Notes: generated by a model from the letters alone, not told the origin. 64,000 nt of DNA from Stigmatella aurantiaca DW4/3-1 (GCF_000165485.1 NC_014623.1:6342893-6406892), one strand, 5' to 3'. Positions 17,117 to 28,831 are shown, counted from the stretch's first letter. Made by a program: numbers and translations.

Positions 17117-17710
17117 TCAGGCCCCTCGCAGCATGCGCTCCACCAACATCAGGCGGTCATTGCCGAAGAACATCTCTTCCCCCACGAAGAAGGTGGGAGC
17201 ACCAAAGGCGCCCCGGGCCACCGCCTCCTCGGTGTTGCGCCTCAGCGCATCCTTGATCTCCTGGTTCTCGATACGGGCGAGCGCGGGCCCGGGCTCCAGC
17301 CCCGAGGCGCGCGCCACCTCCTCCAGGACCGCCCCATCGCCCAGATCCTTGCCGTCCACGAAGGCCGCCCGGAAGGCGGCATGGCTGAAGGGAGCGATGA
17401 GCCCCTGCTCGGCGGCCACCAACCCCAGGCGGTTGGCCTTGATCGAGGGAATGGGGAACGCTTCCGGGAAACGACAGGGGGGCAAGCCCAGGAACTGCGT
17501 CCAGTGGGCGAGATCCTTGAACAAATACCGTGCCTTAGCCGGACAGCTGATGGGGGGCACGTTGCCGGTCGCCTTGAAGACGGCCCCCAACAGGAAGGGG
17601 CGCCAGCGCAGTTCCACCCCGGTCCGCACCGCGAGCACTTCCACCTGGGCCGAAGCGAGGTAGGAATAGGGGCTCGCATAGTCGAAAAAGAACTCGAGTG
17701 TCTTGGACAT
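17117..17710 (-). CDS. 2-hydroxychromene-2-carboxylate isomerase-like (DsbA-fold, GST kappa family)
   Basis: The product has 197 residues. FFFDYASPYSYLA is the conserved glutathione-binding Ser/Tyr region and FGAPTFFV carries the cis-proline of the DsbA thioredoxin fold. The family isomerises hydroxychromene carboxylates in naphthalene breakdown or acts as a glutathione-dependent isomerase; the actual substrate here is unknown as no aromatic pathway genes are nearby. It is divergent from the ATP-grasp-like gene, with starts 24 bp apart. Confidence 0.85.
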   Translation of the reverse strand: MSKTLEFFFDYASPYSYLASAQVEVLAVRTGVELRWRPFLLGAVFKATGNVPPISCPAKARYLFKDLAHWTQFLGLPPCRFPEAFPIPSIKANRLGLVAAEQGLIAPFSHAAFRAAFVDGKDLGDGAVLEEVARASGLEPGPALARIENQEIKDALRRNTEEAVARGAFGAPTFFVGEEMFFGNDRLMLVERMLRGA

Positions 17711-17734
17711 GATCGAGGAAGAGGGTTTAGCCCC

Positions 17735-19207
17735 GTGAATGAGCTTTTAGAAGTGCTGCGCCACCAGGGAGCCCACTTTGGGCCTGAGCTGGCACGAACA
17801 GCCTTCCAGCGCGGTCTGGCGGTGACGAAGAAGGACGGCACCCTCCAGCCTATTCCCATCACCGCCACCCCGGTCATCCTGGAGGCCGAGGAGATCCGCC
17901 GCCGCTCCGAGCTGTCCGCCCGGCTGTCCGCCGCCGCGCTGAAGATGGCCGAGGCGGTGCTCGCCGGAAGCACCCCAGAGGTGTTGCTCGGCGGGCTCTC
18001 GCCCGTGGAGCGCACCCTCGCCGAGCGCACCTGGCGCCACGTCTCCCGGCTGGCCACCACGCGCGTGGACTTCTTCGTGGATGCCGGGCAGCGGGCGCGC
18101 GCGCTGGAGGTCAACACGACCATCCCCGCCATGCAGGGCTACTCGGACATCGCGGCGCGCGCCTTCATCGAGGGCGTGGCCCGGCACTTCCGCTACCCCG
18201 AGCGCGCCATCGCCTCGCTGCTGACGCTCAATGGCAGCAATGCCCTGGCGCTCTACCGCGCGCTGCTGGATGGCTACGCCGCCGAGCGGCCCGGGCAGAT
18301 GCCGGAGACCATCGCCCTGCTCTGCCGCCGCCATGACGCGCAGATCACCGAGCTGCGCTACCTGGCCGACCGCTTCCGGGAGTTCGGCGCGGACGCGGAC
18401 GTGGTCCACCCGGAAGATGTCTCCGGCGACGATGCCTTCATCGCCCACGGCAAGAAGTACCAGATGGTCTACCGCCACCTCTTCGTGCGGAGGCTGGAGG
18501 AGAACCCCTCCCCGTGGCTGGAGGACTTCTTCGGGACGGTGCCGGGGCGCAAGGCCGTCTTCCTCAACCCGCCCACCTCCCAGGTCGAGGAGAAGGCGAC
18601 GTTCGCCCTGCTCTCCGAGTCCCTCACGTCTCCGGAGCTGGCCGAAGGGGCGGGCTTGACCCCCGAGGAGTTGGAGGCGGTCCGCGCCAGCGTCCCGTGG
18701 ACACGCCGCTTCAAGCAGGGCCCCACCGCGGGCCCCGGGGGCGAACACCTGGAGGACCTGGTGGCCGCCGTCGCCGCCGAGCCCCGCCGCTTCGTCCTCA
18801 AGCGCTCGTGGGATTACGGGGGCAAGGCGGTGTTCATCGGCCGCTCGGTGGGAACGGTGCCCTACACCGAGCGCACCCAGGCGCTCTATGGCGGTCCCTT
18901 GACGTGGGCGGAGCTGTGCGAGCGGGCCGCCGCGGACACCACGGGAGGGGGCTATGTGGTGCAGGAGTTGGTGGAGACCTCACCCGAGGACCACCTGCTG
19001 TGCACCGGGAATGGCGTGCTGCCCGCGTCGCTCTATGTGGACTACTCCGCCTATGCCTCGGTGGGACTGAACCGGCAGCCGGCCTGGGGCGGCGTGTGCC
19101 GGGGCTCCATGGCGGAGATCGTCAACATCGTGGGCGGTGGCGGGGTGATTCCGCTCATCACCACCGAGGTGGCCCGCAAGCTGCTGATGGCTTGGAAAGC
19201 CCTCTAA
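17735..19207 (+). CDS. ATP-grasp-like protein of unknown substrate
   Basis: The product has 490 residues from GTG 17735. The C-terminal half has segments that look like the ATP-grasp fold: a lysine-bearing strand RFVLKRSWDYGGKAVFIG, then GGGYVVQELVE, then ASLYVDYSAYAS, in the order of nucleotide-binding and metal-binding strands. The N-terminal half includes DFFVDAGQRARALEVNTTIPAMQGYS, like circularly permuted ATP-grasp and glutathionylspermidine synthetase-type proteins. It may ligate a carboxylate to an amine. It stands alone, followed by a terminator hairpin. Function is open. Confidence 0.65.
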   Translation: MNELLEVLRHQGAHFGPELARTAFQRGLAVTKKDGTLQPIPITATPVILEAEEIRRRSELSARLSAAALKMAEAVLAGSTPEVLLGGLSPVERTLAERTWRHVSRLATTRVDFFVDAGQRARALEVNTTIPAMQGYSDIAARAFIEGVARHFRYPERAIASLLTLNGSNALALYRALLDGYAAERPGQMPETIALLCRRHDAQITELRYLADRFREFGADADVVHPEDVSGDDAFIAHGKKYQMVYRHLFVRRLEENPSPWLEDFFGTVPGRKAVFLNPPTSQVEEKATFALLSESLTSPELAEGAGLTPEELEAVRASVPWTRRFKQGPTAGPGGEHLEDLVAAVAAEPRRFVLKRSWDYGGKAVFIGRSVGTVPYTERTQALYGGPLTWAELCERAAADTTGGGYVVQELVETSPEDHLLCTGNGVLPASLYVDYSAYASVGLNRQPAWGGVCRGSMAEIVNIVGGGGVIPLITTEVARKLLMAWKAL

Positions 19208-19213
19208 GGGCCT

Positions 19214-19249
19214 GGGAAGCGGGATTCCCCGTCTGCTTCCCTTTCCCCC
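19214..19249 (+). terminator. Intrinsic terminator after the ATP-grasp-like gene
   Basis: GGGAAGC (19214-19220) pairs with GCTTCCC (19235-19241), with an inner GGG/CCC pairing in the loop, followed by TTTCCCCC. It begins seven bases past the stop codon. A second small hairpin, AGAGGG/CCCTCT, lies at 19258-19277. Confidence 0.6.
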
Positions 19250-19343
19250 GCGGGCCGAGAGGGCAGCGCGCCCCTCTTCCCCACGCTATAAGGACGCCGT
19301 ACCGCCGGGATTCTGGCCGGCACAAGCAAAGGATGCGGTTCAC

Positions 19344-20054
19344 ATGGCTTGGGAAAACCCGGGATGGCAGACGACCTCCTCTTCGGAGGTGAACAACGCC
19401 CTCGTGCAGGAATCTCAACGCGCCTTCATGTCGCGCGTGTATGGGTGGATGTTCGCGGGCCTGATGCTCACCGGGGTGACGGCCCTCTACACCGTCAGCA
19501 ATGAGGCGCTGCTGAATCAGGTCCTCCAGTGGCGGATGGGGCTGCTGCTGGCGGAGCTCGGCGTCGTCCTGGCCCTGTCGTTCCTCGCGCCCCGCCTGTC
19601 CGGACCGGTCGCCGCGGCCCTGTTCCTCGGCTACTCGGCGCTCACGGGGATGACGCTCTCCATCTACTTCCTCATCTACACCGCGGGCTCCATTGGCCAG
19701 GCCCTGCTGCTCACGGGCGGCGTCTTCGGCGCGCTGAGCCTCTACGGAACGCTCACCAAGAAGGACCTGAGCGCCTGGGCGGCCTTCCTCTTCATGGGCC
19801 TGGTGGGCGTGCTGCTGGCCGGCGTGGCCAACATTTTCATCCGCAGCGAGGGCATGTCCTTCGTCACCGCCTGCGCGTGCGTCATCGTCTTCGCGGGATT
19901 GACGGCCTACGACACCCAGAAGCTGCGCCAGATGCACGCGGCCACCGGCTACAGCAGCGCCGCCACCATCAGCGTGGTGGGAGCCCTCACGCTGTACCTG
20001 GACTTCATCAACCTCTTCCTCGCCCTGCTGCGGCTCTTCGGCCGCCGCCGCTAA
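19344..20054 (+). CDS. Bax inhibitor-1/YccA family membrane protein
   Basis: The product has 236 residues with seven hydrophobic helices. The conserved C-terminal segment CVIVFAGLTAYDTQKLR and the following DFINLFLALLRLFGRR are characteristic of the BI-1/YbhL group. These proteins are inner-membrane, possibly proton/calcium-leak channels and targets of FtsH-type quality control. A TATAAG at 19287-19292 lies about 50 bp upstream of the ATG but I see no good -35. It is monocistronic and convergent with the 507-residue gene. Confidence 0.92.
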   Translation: MAWENPGWQTTSSSEVNNALVQESQRAFMSRVYGWMFAGLMLTGVTALYTVSNEALLNQVLQWRMGLLLAELGVVLALSFLAPRLSGPVAAALFLGYSALTGMTLSIYFLIYTAGSIGQALLLTGGVFGALSLYGTLTKKDLSAWAAFLFMGLVGVLLAGVANIFIRSEGMSFVTACACVIVFAGLTAYDTQKLRQMHAATGYSSAATISVVGALTLYLDFINLFLALLRLFGRRR

Positions 20055-20075
20055 GTTTCCCTCGCGCGGAGGGCC

Positions 20076-21599
20076 CTACGCCTGGGGAAGCCGCCAGCGC
20101 CGGGCGACCGCCGCCCGGAACGCCGCGCCCTCCCCCAACGAGCGCAGCAGGCTGTCCGAGCCGAAGAGCTTCACGGCCGGGAACTCCCCGGCCGTGAGGG
20201 GCACCAGCACCAGCAACGCCACCGCGGGCCCGCCGTACAGCGTCAGCAGCGCCACCTGGGCCAGCACGAACCCGGCGATCCCGTACTTGGACATGGGCAG
20301 GTCCAGGCGATCCCCGGGTTTGAACGCCTCCGCGGAGCGCTCGCGCGCGAAGATGAACCGGGCCACGCTGCCCACCAGCGCCGCGCACTCGAAGTCCGGC
20401 ACGGGCAGGAACGTGCCCAGCTCGATGCGCGGCAAGCCCGCCATGTCCCCGCCGGGCTGCACCTTCCGGCCGAAGCCACTGGTGAAGACCGCGTAGGAGC
20501 GCTCGACCTTGCGCACCAGCAGCGCATACGGCGGCGCCCCGGGGTGGGTGCTGGGGTATTCGGCGAGGGCGTCACCCGGCAGCTGCCCGCAGAGGGCTTC
20601 ATCGAGCATCGCCTGGTAGACGTTGAGCTGCACCTGGCCAGGTTGGGTCCGCCACGCCTCGCCCGGAGAGGTGCTGGGCTGGCGGCGCAACACGGCCCTC
20701 TTGCCGAGCTCCACCCGGTAGCGCTCGAGGGCGCCCTCACTCACCGACGGCCAGGCCCCCGCGCGGGCCCTCACCGGCACTTCCAGCGTCTCGCCCCCAG
20801 CCAGCGAGCGGTCCTCGCGCACCATCTTCGCGCAAGCCCACCGCACCGCCTCGGCGGCGCGGCACTCGGCCCACCGGTCTCCCGGCTCGAAGGGCACGCA
20901 CACCTCGGACAGCCCGAAGGCCCCCATGCCCAGGCTGGAGTACCCCTCGTGGCCAGGGCCCGCCGCCAGCGTCACCCAGGCCGTCCAGGGCATGCAGGCC
21001 GCATCGTCGAGATCCCCCAGCCGATGGATGAAGTCCTCCCGGCCGCACACCGTCTCCCGGGCCCGGTTCAGCACCACCCCCGTCCCCCGGCCCAGCAACG
21101 CCACCACCAACCGCGCGAGCAGCCGCATCTCGCCCTCGGGACCAAAGGGATGGGGGAACACCGGCGAGAGCGCGTGCATCTGGCGCTCCAACGGTGAGCC
21201 CATCATCAGCCCCAGGTACGCACGGCCCAGGTTGAAGCCGGGCGGGACCTCCCGCAGGTTGAGCCCCTCGCGGGGATAGGTCCCCTCTCCAAGCACGGCC
21301 GATACCGAAAAGCCCGCGAAGTGAAACCTCAGGACCGGTTGCACCGACACCCGTATCCCCAGCGCGTCGAGGCCCAGGGAGTCGAACCAAGCCCTCAGGG
21401 CCACCGGCGAGGAGGGCGGCGGTTCCGCGAGCAGCACGGTGATGGTGCCCCGATAAGCACAGGCCTCCGCGGCCTCCCGGCCCGAGAGAGGCGCGGCCCG
21501 CATCGCATTGTGCTCGCCCTCGCCGACCGGCAGCGCCCCCTGGGGAGGCGCGGGGACAGGCTCAGCCTTCTTTTTCTTGAACCAATCGAAGAGCGCCAT
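20076..21599 (-). CDS. Large hypothetical protein, two-part architecture
   Basis: The product has 507 residues and starts MALFDWFKKKKAEP followed by a short Pro/Ala linker. The first half is compact and soluble-looking. The last ~100 residues contain hydrophobic stretches (AGFVLAQVALLTLYGGPAVALLVLVPL) that could be two transmembrane helices near the C-terminus. Third-position G/C bias is normal, so the gene is real. It is a lone gene between convergent BI-1 and a ferredoxin gene. I do not recognise the family and assign no function. Confidence 0.7.
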   Translation of the reverse strand: MALFDWFKKKKAEPVPAPPQGALPVGEGEHNAMRAAPLSGREAAEACAYRGTITVLLAEPPPSSPVALRAWFDSLGLDALGIRVSVQPVLRFHFAGFSVSAVLGEGTYPREGLNLREVPPGFNLGRAYLGLMMGSPLERQMHALSPVFPHPFGPEGEMRLLARLVVALLGRGTGVVLNRARETVCGREDFIHRLGDLDDAACMPWTAWVTLAAGPGHEGYSSLGMGAFGLSEVCVPFEPGDRWAECRAAEAVRWACAKMVREDRSLAGGETLEVPVRARAGAWPSVSEGALERYRVELGKRAVLRRQPSTSPGEAWRTQPGQVQLNVYQAMLDEALCGQLPGDALAEYPSTHPGAPPYALLVRKVERSYAVFTSGFGRKVQPGGDMAGLPRIELGTFLPVPDFECAALVGSVARFIFARERSAEAFKPGDRLDLPMSKYGIAGFVLAQVALLTLYGGPAVALLVLVPLTAGEFPAVKLFGSDSLLRSLGEGAAFRAAVARRWRLPQA

Positions 21600-21703
21600 G
21601 CGAATTCATATTCCGCGTGCGCGCGGGACGTGAAGCCCCAATCGCCGCAGCGCCGGCCAGGACACGCTTCACGGTCTCGGCGCCGCCGCCCCTTCCCTGC
21701 GGG

Positions 21704-22054
21704 CTACTTTCCGGGCTCGGGCTTCGGCCCCTTCTTCATGAAGGGCATCATGAGCCGCTCCACCGGCTTGCCCCCCAGCAAGTGCTCGTCGACGATGGTG
21801 GGCACATCCTCCGTCTTCACCCCGCCATACCAGATGCCTTCCGGGTAGATGACGACGGAGACCCCCATGGCGCACGTGTCGATGCAGCCGGCGGCGTTGG
21901 CCCGCATCTGCCCTTTGATGCCGCGCTTCTCCATCTCGCTCTTGAAGGCGGCCCGCACCTCCTCGGCCCCCTTGGTGGCACAGCACCCCTTGGGGTGACC
22001 ATCGGGGCGGCGGTTGGTGCAGACGAAGACGTGCCGTTGAAAGGGAGGAGCCAT
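21704..22054 (-). CDS. Thioredoxin-like [2Fe-2S] ferredoxin
   Basis: The product has 116 residues. Cysteines at about 12, 24/25, 57 and 61 (VCTNRR, GCC, GCIDTC) match the Aquifex-type and NuoE-like thioredoxin-fold [2Fe-2S] ferredoxin pattern. The ATG at 22054 is preceded by a GGGAG. It is a soluble electron carrier; its partner is unknown. It lies directly divergent from nrdJ (403 bp between starts), so a link to the reductase is conceivable but unproven. Confidence 0.88.
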   Translation of the reverse strand: MAPPFQRHVFVCTNRRPDGHPKGCCATKGAEEVRAAFKSEMEKRGIKGQMRANAAGCIDTCAMGVSVVIYPEGIWYGGVKTEDVPTIVDEHLLGGKPVERLMMPFMKKGPKPEPGK

Positions 22055-22457
22055 GGAGCCTTTCTCCCTAACGCACCCCCCGCCGGAAAAAAACCTCCGT
22101 CCCGGCTCAGGGGCTAGACAAGCCGAAGATCGTGCGCAGATCACCCCGAGGATTGACGCCGCATCAGCCCTCCCCTGTCCCTGATGTGACCATACATGTC
22201 ATGGCAAGTGACGACGCTGCACGGGTTGGAAAAATGGCTCCGGTTCGCGTTTGGACCTAGATCCGCCCTCCCTGGACCGGCCGCGACCTCGTGAACCACA
22301 ACCCCTGGTTTGTCGGATGATGGCGGACACAACATATTGATGGGCAGCGAAAGTGCCCGGGGCCATTCGCCCCTGGGTGCCTGTCAGCCCATGGACTCGC
22401 AGAATGGGTGCAGCCGCACCTGAAGTGAATTCCAGAAGGAATCAACGGGAGAGAGCC
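22055..22457. other. 403-bp divergent intergenic region
   Basis: This spacer separates the start of the ferredoxin gene (-) from nrdJ (+). It holds two NrdR-like boxes (listed separately), and a GC hairpin just after them (CCCGGGGC at about 22353 with GCCCCTGGG at about 22369). I looked for a cobalamin riboswitch, which often precedes B12-dependent genes, and did not find its conserved B12-box sequence. No other gene or repeat is visible. Confidence 0.6.
22296..22342 (+). promoter_or_regulatory. Tandem NrdR-like boxes upstream of nrdJ
   Basis: Box 2, ACACAACATATTGATG (22327-22342), matches the published NrdR consensus ACACwAtATaTwGtGt at 12 of 16 positions. Box 1, CCACAACCCCTGGTTT (22296-22311), matches about 9 of 16. 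Their starts are 31 bp apart, the three-helical-turn spacing typical of NrdR box pairs. They lie 116-162 bp before the nrdJ start. NrdR is the ATP/dATP-sensing repressor of ribonucleotide reductase genes; nrdR itself is not in the window. Confidence 0.6.
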
Positions 22458-25238
<2,781 letters not shown>

Positions 25239-25262
25239 GAGCGGCCTGAAGGACGGCCCAGG

Positions 25263-25290
25263 GCCCGGGTTTCACCTCCGGCGCCCGGGC
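25263..25290. terminator. Hairpin between convergent nrdJ and MshEN gene
   Basis: GCCCGGG (25263-25269) and CCCGGGC (25284-25290) form a 7-bp GC stem with a 14-base loop in the 59-bp gap between the two convergent stop codons. It may act in both directions; no T-run follows. Confidence 0.4.
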
Positions 25291-25297
25291 GGCACGC

Positions 25298-28200
25298 TCA
25301 GCCCTTGTCGTCCTCTGGCTCATCGTCCCAGGGGACGGAAGCAGCCCCCGCTTCGCTCGAGGGCTTCGCGGCCTCCGACGCCGCGAACTCCTCGAAGGGG
25401 TCCGTCTCCACCTCGGGGAAGCCAGGCATGGGGCCCGACGTGGGAAGGGTGCCGTACTTCGCCGTGGTCGTCACGGCCTGGGACGTGAGCCCGTACCGGC
25501 GCGTGGTGGGCTCCGGCGTGGCGAGCTCCGGCGCGAGGACGGGCAGCGCCGTCACCGGGGCGGGAGGTTTCGGAGGGCTCGGGGGAGTGGGCGCGGCAGG
25601 AGTCCCGGGCTGCCACTGCGGCATGAAGCTCCAGGTGGGCACCAGCGCCACCTCGTCCTGTGGGCTGCCGGCACCCTCTGGGGCCGCGGCCACGGGCGTC
25701 TCGAGGTCCACGCCGCGCTCCTCCCACGAGGCGGTGGTCTCATGGCCAGCGTGCACTTCCGCCCCCGCCCCTTGCGTGACGAACTCCCACGTGGCCGCGA
25801 GTTGCAAAGGCTCCTCGGACTCGGGAGGCAGTTCTCCCAGGTCGATGGGAGCCCGCTTCTTCTCCTCCACCGGCGGCTCCTCCGGTGAAGCGAGCGCCTC
25901 CGCCTGGACTTCCGCCTGTGGCGGGGCCGGGGCCTTGGTCCCATCCAGGGACCAAACACCCGACGCGGTTGTCTCGTCTTCCTCGGGCGCTTCCTCGGAC
26001 GGCTCGGAGGCCGACACCGCCTCGAGATCGATCTCGGGCAGGGAGGAGGTGTCCTCCTCCTCTGCGGAGACCTCTTCCTCCTCTTCTTCGATCTCCGCGT
26101 CCTCGAGGGAGGCTTCGGGCTCGACGGGCTCCTCGATGCTCTCGCTTCCCAGCTCAATCAAGGGCTGAGGCGCGGAGCCCTCCGCATCCGCCAGAAACTC
26201 GGGCGCGGAAGCGGGCGGAGGCAACGCAATCACCGGGAGCGCCGCGGCCACGGGAGACACCGATGGCACGGGGCGAGGCCCCGAGGGGGGCACGGCAGGC
26301 GTGGCCTGCTGAACGGGCGCAACCCCAGGAGGCGAAGACGCTGGCGCCGGAGGCGCGGCGGGCGGCACCGGCCGAGGGGCCGAGAGGGACTCCATGGGCA
26401 TGGAGATCGATGGCCGATGGGGGACCTGAGCGGTGGCTCCGGGAGGCCCCGAGGGCACCGAAGGCACAGGGGGGGCGGGCCGCGCCGGAGAGACCGCCGG
26501 AGGCTGCGCGCCTACCGTGGGGATCGCCACCCGGCTCGGGGGCTCCTGCCGCACAGGCGTCACTGGAGGTGCAAGCGCAACGGCTGGGGGCTGCGCGCCC
26601 ACCGTGGGGATCGCCGCCCGGCTCGGGGGCTCCTGCCGCACAGGCGTCACCGGAGGTGCGGGGGCAACGGCTGGGGGCTGCGCGCCCACCGTGGGGATCG
26701 CCGCCCGGCTCGGGGGCTCCTGCCGCACAGGCGTCACTGGAGGTGCAAGCGCAACGGCTGGGGGCTGCGCGCCCACCGTGGGGATCGCCGCCCGGCTCGG
26801 AGGCTCTTGCCGCACAGGCGCCACCGGAGGCGCTGGAGGTGTTGGAGGTGCGGCGACCGGAGGCTGCGCGCCCACCGTGGGAATCGCCGCCCGGCTCGGA
26901 GGCTCTTGCCGCACAGGTGCCACAGGGGGCCGAGCACCTGCGGGAACCGCCCCAGGCGGCGCTGCGCCCGGGATGGGGCCGGGCATGGCGGGCTTTCCTG
27001 CGGCCGGCGCCTGCACGGCGGGAATTCCCGCCAACGTCGTTCGCGCGGGAGCGGGCAAGGGCACAGCCCCTGCCGGAGCAGGGGCCGCAGCCGGGGGCAA
27101 CGTCACGGGCCGAGGCGCTCCCGCGGAGGGCGGCTGCGGGGCACTCGGCGGTGGCCGAGGCGCCGTGCCCGGAGCCGCGCCTTGCACCGCGGGGGGCCCT
27201 CCCACGGGAGGTGCCTGCGGCGGCCGGGGCGGCACCGCCGCGGGGACAGGAGGCCGCGTCTCCCCCGGGGCTCCAGGAGGAACAAGGGGCGATCCCGCGA
27301 CCGGCGCCGGGTGACCCATGGGAGGACCCATGGGCGGAGCCGAGGAGCCCGCCGGGGCTGGCCCCCCCGGCGCAATCGGCCGCGCGGGAGGCACAGAGGG
27401 CGCGGGAGGCACGGAAGACCCGGGCGGGACAGGGGCCAGCGTCTGCCGCGCCCCGGGAGGCACGGGCGCCCCCACCTGCTGTGGGGGAGCGGCCGGAGGC
27501 ACCGGAACGGGCCTCGGTGCGGCCACGGGCGCCTGAGGGGGCAAGGGCCCCCCGGAAGGCCGCTGAGGCGCTGGGCCTCCCGCGCTCAAGGGAGGACCGG
27601 AAACCGGAGCAGGCCCCCCTGGCGCGGCGGGAGGCGTCGGCGCGGGCAGTGGAATGGCCGAGGCACCCGCTCCACCCGAGAGCTGAAGGGAGGCCGGCAG
27701 GGAGAGCGAAGGCGGAGGACTGCTCGCGGGCGCGGCCAGGGGCGCGGGACTGGCCTGTGAAGGTGCCGCCCCAGCCGCCTTCGGAGGCGCGGCGGGCGCG
27801 AGGCTGGGCGCGGGAAGCGGGATCGCCGGGAGGGCCTCCTCGGCCTTGAATGGGCTATCCAGCGAGAGCCCTGGAGGCGCATCGAGCGGCTCCAGCATGA
27901 ACGACGTGGGCACCGAGAGGGCCTTCGGCGGCCCGGAAGTGGCGGGGGGCGGTGAGACGGGGGCGGGGGCAGGAGGGGCCGCCTGAGCCTTGGAGCGGAG
28001 CTTCGGCAGGGAGAGGCTCTGCCCATCGGGAAAGTCCAGCGCCTCCCGGGCATTGTCCACTTCGGCGCTCGGGGGCCGCCCTGGGGACGGCGCCGCGGGG
28101 CTCGCCTTCGTGGGGGCAATGGAAATATCCGAGGGGAACTCGATCGGATCCTCCATCTGGGAGGTTCCCCCCTTCGGCGGACTGGAGACAGGCGCGGGGG

Positions 28201-28831
28201 GCGCCGCCGACGCGCTCTCGGAGGTGTCCTCGCTCAGGTACTCCCCGGCATCGAGGCCGCCGAACATCTCGTTGGACTCGGGGGTGCCGCCAGGGGCCGC
28301 GGCCTGGGGGACTGCGGGCGCCGCGCTGGGAGGACTCGGCGGCGGGCGCCCGGGGTGGGCGGGCCGGGCCTCTGGATCCAACCGGATGAAGCGCTCGGGC
28401 CGGACGATGCCATAGCGCTTCTCCAGATAGATGTAGAGGCGCAGTTCCGGAACGATGCACGGCACGATGCGCAGCCCCGTGGCGAACGCCAGCGCATCCA
28501 CGTGCTCCATGTCGGAGGGGCTCGCCATGGCCACCTTCAACCGGCGCCCCTCCAGGTGCAGGGGAAACACCGCGTGCTTCTCCGCCAGCGCCGCGGGCAC
28601 CGTCGCGAGCGTCGCCACCGTGACGGCCTCGAACTCCTGGATCGTCGCCTGGGGATAGCGCGACTGTTCGGAGAGCACCTCGCCCAGCTTCTCGATGTCC
28701 AGAAACTCCAGCTCGACCAGGTTCGTCCCCAGCCGGCCGCCGTAGATCATCTGAGCCTTGAGGCCCTCGTCGAGTTGGGTCTGAGTGATGAGGCCCTTTC
28801 GGACCAGAAGGGCACCGAGCTTTTCCGCCAT
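25298..28831 (-). CDS. MshEN-domain protein with very long Pro/Ala-rich tail
   Basis: The product has 1177 residues. Residues 1-~150 are a type II secretion/pilus ATPase N-terminal (MshEN/GspE N) domain: LVRKGLITQTQLDEGLKAQ and then LVELEFLDIEKLGEVLSEQ, with FPLHLEGRRLKVAMASP. MshEN domains bind c-di-GMP in many relatives. The remaining ~1000 residues are low-complexity, rich in Pro, Ala, Gly and acidic stretches (for example EEEEEVSAEEED), with five near-perfect 29-33-residue repeats at about DNA 26505-26930. No ATPase domain follows. It may be a c-di-GMP-responsive regulator or scaffold for motility or secretion; that is inference. Confidence 0.85.
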   Translation of the reverse strand: MAEKLGALLVRKGLITQTQLDEGLKAQMIYGGRLGTNLVELEFLDIEKLGEVLSEQSRYPQATIQEFEAVTVATLATVPAALAEKHAVFPLHLEGRRLKVAMASPSDMEHVDALAFATGLRIVPCIVPELRLYIYLEKRYGIVRPERFIRLDPEARPAHPGRPPPSPPSAAPAVPQAAAPGGTPESNEMFGGLDAGEYLSEDTSESASAAPPAPVSSPPKGGTSQMEDPIEFPSDISIAPTKASPAAPSPGRPPSAEVDNAREALDFPDGQSLSLPKLRSKAQAAPPAPAPVSPPPATSGPPKALSVPTSFMLEPLDAPPGLSLDSPFKAEEALPAIPLPAPSLAPAAPPKAAGAAPSQASPAPLAAPASSPPPSLSLPASLQLSGGAGASAIPLPAPTPPAAPGGPAPVSGPPLSAGGPAPQRPSGGPLPPQAPVAAPRPVPVPPAAPPQQVGAPVPPGARQTLAPVPPGSSVPPAPSVPPARPIAPGGPAPAGSSAPPMGPPMGHPAPVAGSPLVPPGAPGETRPPVPAAVPPRPPQAPPVGGPPAVQGAAPGTAPRPPPSAPQPPSAGAPRPVTLPPAAAPAPAGAVPLPAPARTTLAGIPAVQAPAAGKPAMPGPIPGAAPPGAVPAGARPPVAPVRQEPPSRAAIPTVGAQPPVAAPPTPPAPPVAPVRQEPPSRAAIPTVGAQPPAVALAPPVTPVRQEPPSRAAIPTVGAQPPAVAPAPPVTPVRQEPPSRAAIPTVGAQPPAVALAPPVTPVRQEPPSRVAIPTVGAQPPAVSPARPAPPVPSVPSGPPGATAQVPHRPSISMPMESLSAPRPVPPAAPPAPASSPPGVAPVQQATPAVPPSGPRPVPSVSPVAAALPVIALPPPASAPEFLADAEGSAPQPLIELGSESIEEPVEPEASLEDAEIEEEEEEVSAEEEDTSSLPEIDLEAVSASEPSEEAPEEDETTASGVWSLDGTKAPAPPQAEVQAEALASPEEPPVEEKKRAPIDLGELPPESEEPLQLAATWEFVTQGAGAEVHAGHETTASWEERGVDLETPVAAAPEGAGSPQDEVALVPTWSFMPQWQPGTPAAPTPPSPPKPPAPVTALPVLAPELATPEPTTRRYGLTSQAVTTTAKYGTLPTSGPMPGFPEVETDPFEEFAASEAAKPSSEAGAASVPWDDEPEDDKG
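26505..26930 (-). repeat. Five tandem 87-99-bp coding repeats
   Basis: The motif ACCGTGG recurs at 26514, 26601, 26688, 26775 and 26874 (spacing 87, 87, 87, 99). In protein it is the unit PPVTPVRQEPPSRAAIPTVG-AQPPAVA-LA, 29 residues (33 in one copy). The copies are nearly identical, indicating recent slippage or recombination inside the Pro-rich tail, and copy number likely varies between strains. Confidence 0.9.

Noticed and set aside
22055-22457. Cobalamin riboswitch before nrdJ
   Set aside because: The conserved B12-box could not be found; only a GC hairpin is present.
25263-25290. Strong transcription terminator after nrdJ
   Set aside because: Hairpin is real but lacks a T-run, so it is listed only as a weak bidirectional candidate.
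26505-26930. CRISPR array or mobile repeat from regularly spaced 87-bp repeats
   Set aside because: The repeats are in-frame protein-coding units with no variable spacers, so they are coding repeats.
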